Numbered from the stretch's first letter, positions 1-5,097 are shown. The stretch is DNA of 5,154 bases from Holosporales bacterium (GCA_031275915.1 JAISOC010000021.1:1-5154); one strand, 5' to 3'. A program made the numbers and translations. The notes: generated by a model from the sequence alone, not told the origin.

Positions 1-58
1 AAGAGCGGAGAGTGGATGCTTGCTTTGGGGAGAGTAAGTGGTTCACTCTCCGCTTTTT
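1..58 (+). terminator. Rho-independent terminator of an upstream plus-strand gene
   Basis: Bases 4-14 (AGCGGAGAGTG) are perfectly complementary to 44-54 (CACTCTCCGCT). The stem can be extended inward by a G-T and an A-T pair (15-16 with 42-43), and bases 19-24 can form a small second helix with 33-38. Five T residues (54-58) close the 3' side, the expected shape for plus-strand intrinsic termination. The gene it would end lies outside the window. The mirror reading is weaker because only AA precedes the stem within the window. Confidence 0.6.
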
Positions 59-101
59 GCGCATTATGGTTGAAAAAAGATGTAAAATTCAACTGAGATG
101 A

Positions 102-338
102 AGTAAATTTGACTATGATGCAAAGATAAATGGTTCCTACTTCGTTACCGAATGCTACGGCAGCAATAGGACAACAACAGGCATCTGCGGCGAAGATGGT
201 TCGACTGAGTGCGCCCAGGAGCAACAGAACGCCTCCTCCTCCAGTGGTAATAATAAGCCCCAAACTTTCAATCATGAAAACTCAGCTTTTTCAATGGTTA
301 GAAAGTGGTTTTTAGTTGTTATCTACGCCAGCCCCTAG
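102..338 (+). pseudogene. Possible C-terminal remnant of a Cys/Ser-rich protein
   Basis: This frame is open for 78 codons after an in-frame TGA (99-101). It has no usable start except an ATG at 66 upstream of that TGA, so it cannot be translated whole as it stands. The translation looks protein-like: four Cys within about 30 residues (TECYGSN, TGICGEDG, STECAQEQQ), then a poly-Ser patch, an Asn/Gln/His-rich stretch and a short hydrophobic end (KWFLVVIY). Third codon positions are about half G/C, unlike the AT-rich codons of the downstream genes, which argues for foreign origin or against coding. The competing 61-codon ORF at 130-315 in another frame is equally unrecognised and also lacks a ribosome binding site. 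I would not assign a function. Confidence 0.2.
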
Positions 339-553
339 AAGTATTATGAATAAGTTTACTTCTTTAGATGAAGTAATAGATTATGTGTTTGTTAATTAGA
401 TGGAGTATAACATCATTACAGGCAGGGTTCAGAAATGGACGATGTTATCTACTTCCTTATGTTTTATCCAGTTATCTTTAAATAAATACTGATGGCTTTA
501 ACAAAAATTTAACTTTTATTTGATAGACTCATTACGTGTAGATAAGAAAATTT

Positions 554-557
554 AAGG
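554..557 (+). promoter_or_regulatory. Ribosome binding site for the gene at 565
   Basis: AAGG lies seven bases before the ATG at 565, a normal spacing. It supports the choice of this start, which also places a positively charged residue and a hydrophobic export signal at the extreme N-terminus. Confidence 0.5.
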
Positions 558-564
558 TCTAAAA

Positions 565-1857
565 ATGCGTAAATTAATTTTGTTTTCAATAATTGGAGCT
601 TCGTTTTTGCATTCTGTGGGATTCTGTGATCCTACAGCGAAAATAGAAAATAGGACAGCCGACAAACCATCAAGCGACAACGGAACAAAAGAATCCTCAA
701 TTAAAATTCTTTCTATTGAAAATTTGACGGGAACGGATGTTGAACGGTTCTTGGAAAAAGGAGTAGCTTTTAATGGAGTAAGTGCGTCTTTGCATGATGG
801 AAAACCAGTTTTACATCTTAGCATTTTAATGGATAACACTGGGAAATATTTTCTAATAATTTCGGAAAAAGTAAAAAATTCAAAAGATGGATCAAAGATA
901 GATTTGAGTAACTTGATTAATTCAGGAGGTCTTGAAATACTGAGAGATTTATTCAAAGCCGTGAGTGTTGATACAAACCTCAGAAATATTATCCTTAAAT
1001 TCTCATCAATTGCACTTATCTTAAACGAAGAATATTTAAAAAAATTAGGCTTAGAAAATGTACCGTCAATTTTAAATCAACCTTGCTTTATGACGCTTAT
1101 GATTAGGCAAGACACTGGAGAAGTTAGCCTGTCAACCAATAATCATATGCTCGATCAAATAGAACTGAGATTGAATGTTTGTAATGCAATTAATAATGCT
1201 ATCATAAAACATGAAGAATTAGATAAAGGACTAGAGCGCAAAGAAAGCAAAGTACACGATAGTATAATTCGTTCAGAAGCACTCAAAAAAGAGTTAGAGA
1301 GCTTGAAATCTACCGTTGAAAAAGCAGAAGAGGATGTTAGTAAAAATCCTGCTATAGCCAGGTGTGACCAACTTGAGAGGGAAATTGCGCAATTGGAAGG
1401 TGAAATGACAGCAACGGCTTCTCAAATCTCAACGTTACAAAGTGCTGTATCTTCCTTACAATCAGAATACAACACGAAGAGCACAGCAGCCACCGCCAAA
1501 AGAGCAACAACTGCTCAAAAAAATGCCGCCAATGATGCAAAGGCTAGACTCAACGCGAAACAAAACGAATTAAATGGTGCAATGAATACAAAAACAGCTC
1601 AAGAAAAGAAGCTAAATGAATTCAAAACAGAGAAAGCAAGTCTTACCCCGACAGTTGAGACTTTGAAAAAAAGTTTTGAAGAGAAAAAACAAAAACTCGA
1701 TAAATTGCAAAAAGAGCTGGCTGATATTGAAAAAAATGACAACGTAGTGGCGTACAGAGTTGCAAAAATAGAAAATGAGGAGGAGTCTAAAATTATTGAT
1801 GCTAATCTCAAAGAACAAATTAACGAACTGATTAAAAAGAGGCAAATTACTATGTAG
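565..1857 (+). CDS. Exported coiled-coil protein, function unknown
   Basis: I do not recognise this 430-residue protein. Residues 1-21 form a typical Sec signal peptide: Arg-2 and Lys-3, a hydrophobic core to about residue 20, and a likely signal peptidase I site near Gly19-Phe-Cys-Asp22. Cys21 is not in a good lipobox because Phe precedes it. Residues 22-45 are polar and Ser/Lys/Asp-rich, like a linker. Residues 46-205 look like a mixed alpha/beta globular domain with alternating hydrophobic strands (VLHLSILMD, KYFLIIS, IILKFSSIALIL). From about 215 to 425 the protein is almost entirely charged helix with heptad-like hydrophobic spacing, broken near 305-335 by an Ala/Thr-rich stretch without clear heptads. 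This suggests two coils joined by a hinge, with Pro-362 as another break. Cysteines are at 21, 174, 206 and 267. The stop is TAG. The nearest gene downstream, also exported, starts 275 bases away with its own leader, so an operon is not evident. Location is probably periplasmic, cell surface or secreted. A host-directed effector or an envelope structural protein are both possible; neither is shown. Confidence 0.9.
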   Translation: MRKLILFSIIGASFLHSVGFCDPTAKIENRTADKPSSDNGTKESSIKILSIENLTGTDVERFLEKGVAFNGVSASLHDGKPVLHLSILMDNTGKYFLIISEKVKNSKDGSKIDLSNLINSGGLEILRDLFKAVSVDTNLRNIILKFSSIALILNEEYLKKLGLENVPSILNQPCFMTLMIRQDTGEVSLSTNNHMLDQIELRLNVCNAINNAIIKHEELDKGLERKESKVHDSIIRSEALKKELESLKSTVEKAEEDVSKNPAIARCDQLEREIAQLEGEMTATASQISTLQSAVSSLQSEYNTKSTAATAKRATTAQKNAANDAKARLNAKQNELNGAMNTKTAQEKKLNEFKTEKASLTPTVETLKKSFEEKKQKLDKLQKELADIEKNDNVVAYRVAKIENEEESKIIDANLKEQINELIKKRQITM

Positions 1858-1901
1858 CACAGAGACCTGATTCTTATTTGTATACGGTATTTTGGGACCT
1901 C

Positions 1902-1926
1902 TATGTCTTTTTGTGATTAAGACATA
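1902..1926 (+). terminator. Hairpin after the first exported-protein gene, weak terminator candidate
   Basis: TATGTCTT (1902-1909) pairs perfectly with AAGACATA (1919-1926) around a nine-base loop. It begins 45 bases after the TAG stop. The stem is AT-rich and no T run follows, so efficient rho-independent termination is doubtful. It could instead be an mRNA 3'-end stabilising hairpin or a protein-binding inverted repeat. Confidence 0.3.
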
Positions 1927-1965
1927 TACTCTGCGATTGATAGCTCCTCTGAAATTTCAGGGAAA

Positions 1966-1993
1966 TAAAAAATCCCAAGCCAATTGGGCCCTG
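1966..1993 (-). terminator. Terminator-like inverted repeat on the minus strand
   Basis: CCCAA (1974-1978) and TTGGG (1984-1988) form a five-base-pair stem around a five-base loop. An outer pair, CAGGG (1958-1962) with CCCTG (1989-1993), can enclose it. Read on the minus strand, the inner stem is followed by A and then six T residues, which is terminator-like. No minus-strand gene ends nearby; the closest, the transporter, stops about 1.4 kb away. It may therefore be a relic, a brake on antisense transcription, or chance. Confidence 0.25.
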
Positions 1994-2072
1994 TGGTACA
2001 GTTATGTTTGTAAAAGTGAATATTGTTGTGTTAAAGGAGATACATAAGCAATAAAATTTTCATAAAATTCGC

Positions 2073-2101
2073 TTGATAAACACAAAACAACAGAGTACGC
2101 T
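2073..2101 (+). promoter_or_regulatory. Possible promoter for the gene at 2133
   Basis: TTGATA (2073-2078) matches the sigma-70 -35 consensus at five of six bases. It is followed 17 bases later by TACGCT (2096-2101), a poor -10 matching at three of six. Transcription from here would start near 2108 and give a leader of about 25 bases. The support is spacing and one good hexamer only. Confidence 0.25.
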
Positions 2102-2132
2102 GTCGAAAAGTCGTTTTTGATGATTTGTTTTT

Positions 2133-3290
2133 ATGAGAGCAATTTTTTTATCTACAGCAATGTTTGTTTTTGGATGTAACTTGGCAACAAACGCTGAGAA
2201 TGAAGAAAGTAATAGTAAGCCACTCGAAGGTTCTTCTAAAGAAATTAATCGTGAGTCTCTCTCACTATCATCGTCGTCACGATCTAATAAAACTTCGACG
2301 AAACCGGAAACTCCTTCCCCTGGTTTCTCTTTCCATTCCTCTTCCTCTTTCACTCCCTCTTCCTCTTCTTTCTCTCCCTCTTATTCCTCTTCCTCTTCCT
2401 TTTTCACTCCATCTTCTTCTTCTTCTTCTTCTTTTCTCTCTCCACTTATAGAGAGTAATAGTTCTAACCCCCCTAATATTCAAGCAGTGGTATCAGATAA
2501 CATAATAAGGCAAAAAAGTGCTCCACCAAGTGTTCGCAGTAATACCTCCAACAGTATAAATGGTAATCAGACGGCCCCTGATCAGCCTGTCGGGGATGTG
2601 AATGATATAAAAGTCTCACTTAATCAGCTTGTCGTGGGTATGAATGATATAAAAGCCTTACTTAAACAGATTGTCGTGGGTGTGAATGATATAAACGCCT
2701 CACTTAAACAGATTGTCTGTGGTAACAATAGCAGCTCACTGTGCCAACCATTTAATGAACCACTTCCAGTTATGGCGAGTAGTAGTTTTAACCCGCATAA
2801 TCAAGAACAGCAACATGAATCTCAGTTTCACAATAAAGATAGTCTCTTCGGCGGTAACTCATTGCATGAATTTAGTGAGAACTTTAAACGTCGTGAAAAG
2901 CAAAATCCGACGTTCGGCCTCAATGGACTTCAATTGAATAATAGCATAGCAAGCAGTTCATCTAGCAGCTCCAGTGACAATTTCCAGAACATTAACAATG
3001 TAGATTTTGCTGAGAGGCATCTTGATCCCCATTTTCCCGTTCCAGGATACTGCCCAGACGTCTTTATGTCTACCTTATTTATGAATACTACGAGTACCCA
3101 ATTTAGTCAATCTAATGACAAGCTTGATTTACTCAATGACGGTCTTAATCAGACTAATACCAAACTTATTAGGCTCGGTAACAAGCTTGATCGACTTAAT
3201 AACACAGTCGAAAAAATAGACTCCAAAATGTCGCCTGGACCTTTTATAAAACACGACGAAAATGAAGAAAATCAAATAAGTTGTGAATAA
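2133..3290 (+). CDS. Exported Ser-rich repeat protein, possible lipoprotein, function unknown
   Basis: This 385-residue protein is not one I recognise. Residues 1-21 form an export signal (Arg-2, hydrophobic core AIFLSTAMFVFG). Val12-Phe-Gly-Cys15 resembles a lipobox, so lipid attachment at Cys15 is possible; otherwise signal peptidase I could cut after Ala21. Residues 22-112 are disordered and dominated by Ser runs (45-49, 69-72, 76-79, 85-89, 94-100) separated by Phe, Thr-Pro and Ser-Pro. Residues 151-197 are three tandem 14-residue repeats (VNDIK-SL-Q-V type) with helical, two-heptad spacing. Residues 200-320 are Asn/Gln/Ser-rich with another Ser run at 274-281. Residues 325-365 form a heptad coil (KLDLLN ... 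KLDRLNN). Cysteines are at 15, 196, 204, 307 and 384. The start is the only ATG after an in-frame TGA (2121-2123), yet it has no Shine-Dalgarno sequence. An Arg-rich minus-strand frame and a Leu-rich plus frame across the Ser region are by-products of its composition. It is probably a surface or secreted protein; an effector role is only an inference. Confidence 0.88.
   Translation: MRAIFLSTAMFVFGCNLATNAENEESNSKPLEGSSKEINRESLSLSSSSRSNKTSTKPETPSPGFSFHSSSSFTPSSSSFSPSYSSSSSFFTPSSSSSSSFLSPLIESNSSNPPNIQAVVSDNIIRQKSAPPSVRSNTSNSINGNQTAPDQPVGDVNDIKVSLNQLVVGMNDIKALLKQIVVGVNDINASLKQIVCGNNSSSLCQPFNEPLPVMASSSFNPHNQEQQHESQFHNKDSLFGGNSLHEFSENFKRREKQNPTFGLNGLQLNNSIASSSSSSSSDNFQNINNVDFAERHLDPHFPVPGYCPDVFMSTLFMNTTSTQFSQSNDKLDLLNDGLNQTNTKLIRLGNKLDRLNNTVEKIDSKMSPGPFIKHDENEENQISCE
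2337..2443 (+). repeat. Microsatellite-like pyrimidine tract encoding poly-Ser
   Basis: These 107 bases contain only four purines, all A (2352, 2383, 2406, 2411). Within it, 2412-2432 is seven perfect TCT codons, and the rest is a degenerate mix of TCT and TCC. A larger period of 54 bases is visible: TTTCACTCC recurs at 2348 and 2402, giving two copies of an 18-residue Phe-Thr-Pro-(Ser)n module. The trinucleotide unit means slippage would change the length of the Ser linker rather than the reading frame. Confidence 0.85.
2583..2723 (+). repeat. 42-bp tandem repeat, three full copies and a partial
   Basis: The copies run 2583-2624, 2625-2666 and 2667-2708, followed by 15 bases of a fourth (2709-2723). 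Each full copy starts CAG and contains the invariant core GTGAATGATATAAA or a one-base variant (ATGAATGATATAAA in copy 2). They are in frame and encode 14 residues each: QPVGDVNDIKVSLN, QLVVGMNDIKALLK and QIVVGVNDINASLK. The high nucleotide identity indicates recent duplication. The 14-residue length is two heptads, so each copy adds about four helical turns. Confidence 0.9.
3117..3205 (+). repeat. Diverged 63-bp repeat in the C-terminal coil
   Basis: The 11-mer ACAAGCTTGAT occurs at 3118-3128 and again at 3181-3191, exactly 63 bases (21 residues, three heptads) apart. The flanking bases, including ACTCAATGAC and ACTTAATAAC after each copy, are also similar. The encoded segments NDKLDLLND and GNKLDRLNN lie in the same heptad register, consistent with growth of the coil by an old internal duplication. 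Confidence 0.55.
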
Positions 3291-3307
3291 GTGAGATAAA
3301 GATAAAC

Positions 3308-3329
3308 GTTCATGGCCGTGAACATTTCT
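3308..3329 (+). terminator. Probable terminator after the Ser-rich protein gene
   Basis: Bases 3308-3323 form an almost perfect palindrome: GTTCAT and GTGAAC flank GGCC, with one T-G wobble in the stem. It starts 17 bases after the stop codon and is followed by the T-rich ATTTCTT. The loop is tight and the T run is imperfect, so strength is uncertain. The position, just inside a convergent gene pair, favours a terminator. Confidence 0.4.
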
Positions 3330-3363
3330 TCATAGAACTGGCCAGAAAAATTTGTGCTCAGGA

Positions 3364-3385
3364 AGCTGCTTTATAAGGAGCAGCT
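3364..3385 (-). terminator. Hairpin downstream of the transporter gene
   Basis: AGCTGCT (3364-3370) is perfectly complementary to AGCAGCT (3379-3385) around an eight-base loop. On the minus strand it begins 15 bases after the transporter's TGA stop. No T run follows directly; the nearest T stretch on that strand lies about a dozen bases further on (3349-3353). It may be a weak terminator or a 3'-end stabilising stem. Confidence 0.4.
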
Positions 3386-3400
3386 CTGCAACCTACATAA

Positions 3401-4798
3401 TCACGTTCCCAGCATGAACCATAAGGTTATCATAATAGCTGATATTACTATGCCAATTCCCATGCGTTTACCAGCAGTCATATATCCGTTACTAAACAGC
3501 AAAATTGAGGCTGGGCATGTGTAGTGGGCCAACATATCTGAAAACGAACTAAAGACAGCCAATGTCGTGATAAGGCTCGTTTTATCTATTCCAAGAGACA
3601 AACCAGTTAACACAAATGGCAAATTTAAAGCTATAATCCTTGAACCTTCTCCAGAGAAAAAATAATGCGTTAGAAAATACACTATGGATAAGGCGTGCAA
3701 TTTCAAATAATCTGGGCACAATTCGACAACTCCCTTAATCTCATTATTAAACCAATCTATAACTCCAAATTCAGACAGACAATTGGCATACGATATCAAG
3801 ATTCCTATAGTTATTACCGGATTTAGTATTGCGCTATCACCTAAAACATCTTTTACCTTAAAAATCCCAAGGAGCAAAAATATACATAACCCCATGATTG
3901 TAGTTGTCATAATGTCAATTCTTATGACATCAGCTAGAATCCACATCAACAACATTCCACCAAACACACATAAAACATATTTTTCGTTAGTTGAAAGAGG
4001 GCCCAGGTCCTTCTCTTTCTGTCTTATTGCTTCTTGAACCATTCCCATGCTCATAACCCTTGGAGGACTCAAGAAATACAGTACTATTGGAACAATAGCT
4101 AGTATTATTAAGCATGGAACGCATGTATATCCAAGCCATGAAATCCAGTTTAGAGACAGTCCACTTTTAGCAGCCGTATCAGCTATGATTGCATTTGAAA
4201 TCATGGCAGTCAAAAACATGGCACTACATACAGAATTTGAGCACACATAAACAAAAGAGAGAAATGAACCAACATCCTTTTCAGAAGCTCCCTTCACGGA
4301 AGATCCTATATATTTTGCGAGAGAGGTAGTCAAAGGAAGTCCTATACTCGCTCCCCTCGCTGTGTTACTTGGTAATATGGTCGCTAAAACTAACTCTGCC
4401 AGTGTTAAGCTATATGATAGCCCTATTATGTTTTTCCCAAATGTTTTGATGAAAAAATACGCTATTCTGACGCTAATTGTACTATTTGTAATGGCCTTGG
4501 ACATTGCTACAACAAAAAATATGAGCCATGGAACAAAGGCAGCAAACCCAGAAACTCCTTGAGTTTTTATGTCTATAGTTCCTGTTAGAGCACTAAATAG
4601 CAAAGATAGAAACAAGGTCCCACACAAAGGAATAATATCCATCATGATGCCAATCATGCTCGCTGCAAAAATGATCAACATATGCCAAGCTTTCACAGAT
4701 AATCCAGTTGGAGATGGCACAATAAACCAAATTACGGCAGCACATAAAACTATCAATAACAGAGGAACAATTTTTATATCTTTGTGAATTGATATCAA
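3401..4798 (-). CDS. DASS/SLC13-family di- or tricarboxylate transporter
   Basis: This is an inner-membrane carrier of the divalent anion:sodium symporter family, CitT / plastid 2-oxoglutarate-malate translocator branch. Members import or exchange dicarboxylates, citrate or 2-oxoglutarate. The 465 residues cover the whole family length (CitT is 487), with about a dozen hydrophobic segments from residue 10 to 463. Family landmarks include PSPTGLSVKAWHM (28-40), the substrate-site signature PSNTARGASIGLP (143-155), LSEFGVIDWF (341-350), THYFF (377-381), AHYTCPAS (424-431) and NGYM (437-440). The second-half motif corresponding to SLSAH in CitT reads SGEGSR (382-387), a clear departure. Substrate cannot be read from the sequence. 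The start is a TTG at 4798 with no Shine-Dalgarno sequence; no ATG exists before residue 40. The short tail ahead of the first membrane helix matches CitT in length, so the gene is probably complete. An ATT at 4813 in the same frame is an alternative. It stands alone, convergent with the Ser-rich protein gene 110 bases away. Confidence 0.95.
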   Translation of the reverse strand: MISIHKDIKIVPLLLIVLCAAVIWFIVPSPTGLSVKAWHMLIIFAASMIGIMMDIIPLCGTLFLSLLFSALTGTIDIKTQGVSGFAAFVPWLIFFVVAMSKAITNSTISVRIAYFFIKTFGKNIIGLSYSLTLAELVLATILPSNTARGASIGLPLTTSLAKYIGSSVKGASEKDVGSFLSFVYVCSNSVCSAMFLTAMISNAIIADTAAKSGLSLNWISWLGYTCVPCLIILAIVPIVLYFLSPPRVMSMGMVQEAIRQKEKDLGPLSTNEKYVLCVFGGMLLMWILADVIRIDIMTTTIMGLCIFLLLGIFKVKDVLGDSAILNPVITIGILISYANCLSEFGVIDWFNNEIKGVVELCPDYLKLHALSIVYFLTHYFFSGEGSRIIALNLPFVLTGLSLGIDKTSLITTLAVFSSFSDMLAHYTCPASILLFSNGYMTAGKRMGIGIVISAIMITLWFMLGT

Positions 4799-4831
4799 AA
4801 AACTATCTATAATGCTGTGAAATGCTTAAAC

Positions 4832-4860
4832 ATCTTACAAAAATCACAACAAATTAGCAA
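4832..4860 (-). promoter_or_regulatory. Probable promoter of the transporter gene
   Basis: On the minus strand TTGCTA (4860-4855) and TAAGAT (4837-4832) are separated by exactly 17 bases, each matching the sigma-70 consensus at four of six positions. Transcription would begin near 4825, about 27 bases ahead of the TTG start. A better -10 alone, TATTAT at 4866-4861, has no matching -35. Confidence 0.35.
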
Positions 4861-4877
4861 ATAATACAATCGATGCC

Positions 4878-5000
4878 TCATGCATATGCTCTGTACGCAC
4901 GATTCAAGAACAAGATAGTGTGAATTTGCAACAAATTTCTTTCGTTCCTTTTCCAAGATTGACAACTGAAGAGCAGAAATTTTAGCTGATTAGATCTCAT
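4878..5000 (-). CDS. Possible small protein or leader ORF, 40 residues
   Basis: A 40-codon ORF starts with ATG at 5000 and ends with TGA at 4880-4878. AGGAG (5014-5010) lies nine bases before the ATG, the best ribosome binding site near any minus-strand start in this window. The product is basic, with a short hydrophobic patch near the N-terminus (QLKFLLFS) and several Arg and Asn residues; it resembles nothing I know. It ends about 80 bases ahead of the transporter start, so it could be an independent small gene, a leader peptide, or chance. An opposing plus frame (4830-4985) is also open but has no start, so coding is not secured. Confidence 0.3.
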   Translation of the reverse strand: MRSNQLKFLLFSCQSWKRNERNLLQIHTILFLNRAYRAYA

Positions 5001-5025
5001 CTTCTATAACTCCTGCCAAAAGTAG

Positions 5026-5035
5026 CGCTATAGCG
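5026..5035. promoter_or_regulatory. 10-bp perfect palindrome, possible operator
   Basis: CGCTATAGCG is a perfect palindrome lying between the possible promoter at 5066-5095 and the ribosome binding site at 5010-5014 of the small minus-strand ORF. The position would suit a dimeric regulator, but the site occurs only once here and no regulator gene is visible. Confidence 0.2.
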
Positions 5036-5065
5036 AACTAAGTGAGTAAGCACGTATGCTTCAGT

Positions 5066-5095
5066 TTTATAAAAGAGAAGCCATTTATAAACCAA
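5066..5095 (-). promoter_or_regulatory. Possible minus-strand promoter ahead of the small ORF
   Basis: On the minus strand TTGGTT (5095-5090) and TATAAA (5071-5066) are 18 bases apart; the -10 matches the consensus at five of six bases, the -35 at three. It follows directly after a terminator on the same strand and would serve the 40-codon ORF, and perhaps the transporter through a long leader. Confidence 0.25.
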
Positions 5096-5097
5096 AA

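Larger units (their letters stand above)
59..564. other. Gene-poor spacer with a probable decayed region
   Basis: No convincing intact gene lies in these roughly 500 bases. A patch at about 138-270 is visibly richer in G and C than its surroundings and is open in three frames at once: plus frame from 102 to a TAG at 336, plus frame from ATG 130 to a TAG at 313, and minus from ATG 275 through the left window edge. None of these has a Shine-Dalgarno sequence, and none gave a product I recognise. The frame of ATG 130 continues to a TGA ending at 480 with only two TAG interruptions (313-315 and 397-399). An 11-base direct repeat (AGATGAAGTAA) occurs at 96-106 and 366-376. The last 100 bases are very AT-rich and form the leader of the next gene; I could not find a good -35/-10 pair there. 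Confidence 0.5.
1858..2132. other. Intergenic region between the two exported-protein genes
   Basis: No gene is visible here. In order it holds an 8-bp-stem hairpin (1902-1926), a nested inverted repeat (1958-1993) whose minus-strand reading resembles a terminator, a strong but ownerless Shine-Dalgarno sequence (2033-2041), and a possible promoter (2073-2101) for the downstream gene. The 25 bases just before ATG 2133 are T-rich and contain no ribosome binding site. Confidence 0.6.

Noticed and set aside
99..101. In-frame TGA read as Trp or selenocysteine
   Set aside because: The transporter ends normally at TGA and uses TGG for Trp, and no stem-loop typical of selenocysteine insertion is evident after this TGA.
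1..275. Minus-strand open frame from ATG 275 through the left window edge (about 91 codons, hydrophobic start)
   Set aside because: It has no ribosome binding site, crosses the plus-strand terminator hairpin, and the same patch is open in other frames. It could only be judged with sequence beyond the left edge.
130..315. 61-codon plus ORF rich in Ala, Gln and Pro
   Set aside because: No Shine-Dalgarno sequence, no recognisable product, and it overlaps a more protein-like open frame. Kept only as part of the decayed patch.
552..956. 134-codon minus-strand ORF
   Set aside because: It lies wholly antisense to the start of a gene with a signal peptide and ribosome binding site, and its sequence looks like the complement of that coding frame.
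1599..1860. Ser/Phe-rich minus-strand ORFs
   Set aside because: They mirror the Lys/Glu-rich coiled coil on the plus strand; AAA and GAA codons read as TTT and TTC on the other strand.
2164..2451. Leu/Pro-rich plus-strand ORF overlapping the Ser region
   Set aside because: It is the shifted reading of the same pyrimidine tract. The Ser frame alone links an export signal to repeats and a coil downstream.
2277..2483. Arg-rich minus-strand ORF that resembles a nucleic-acid-binding protein
   Set aside because: The Arg and Gly runs are simply the complement of the TCT/TCC tract. No ribosome binding site or other support.
2583..2723. CRISPR-like array
   Set aside because: The units are directly adjacent with no spacers, in frame and translated; this is a protein tandem repeat.
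3783..4787. Four plus-strand ORFs antisense to the transporter
   Set aside because: All lie inside a family-recognised membrane protein gene and none has independent support.
4873..4923. Short plus ORF starting MPHAYALYARF, loosely like a transposase N-terminus
   Set aside because: Only 16 codons before a TGA, no continuation in another frame that I could recognise, and no terminal inverted repeats nearby.
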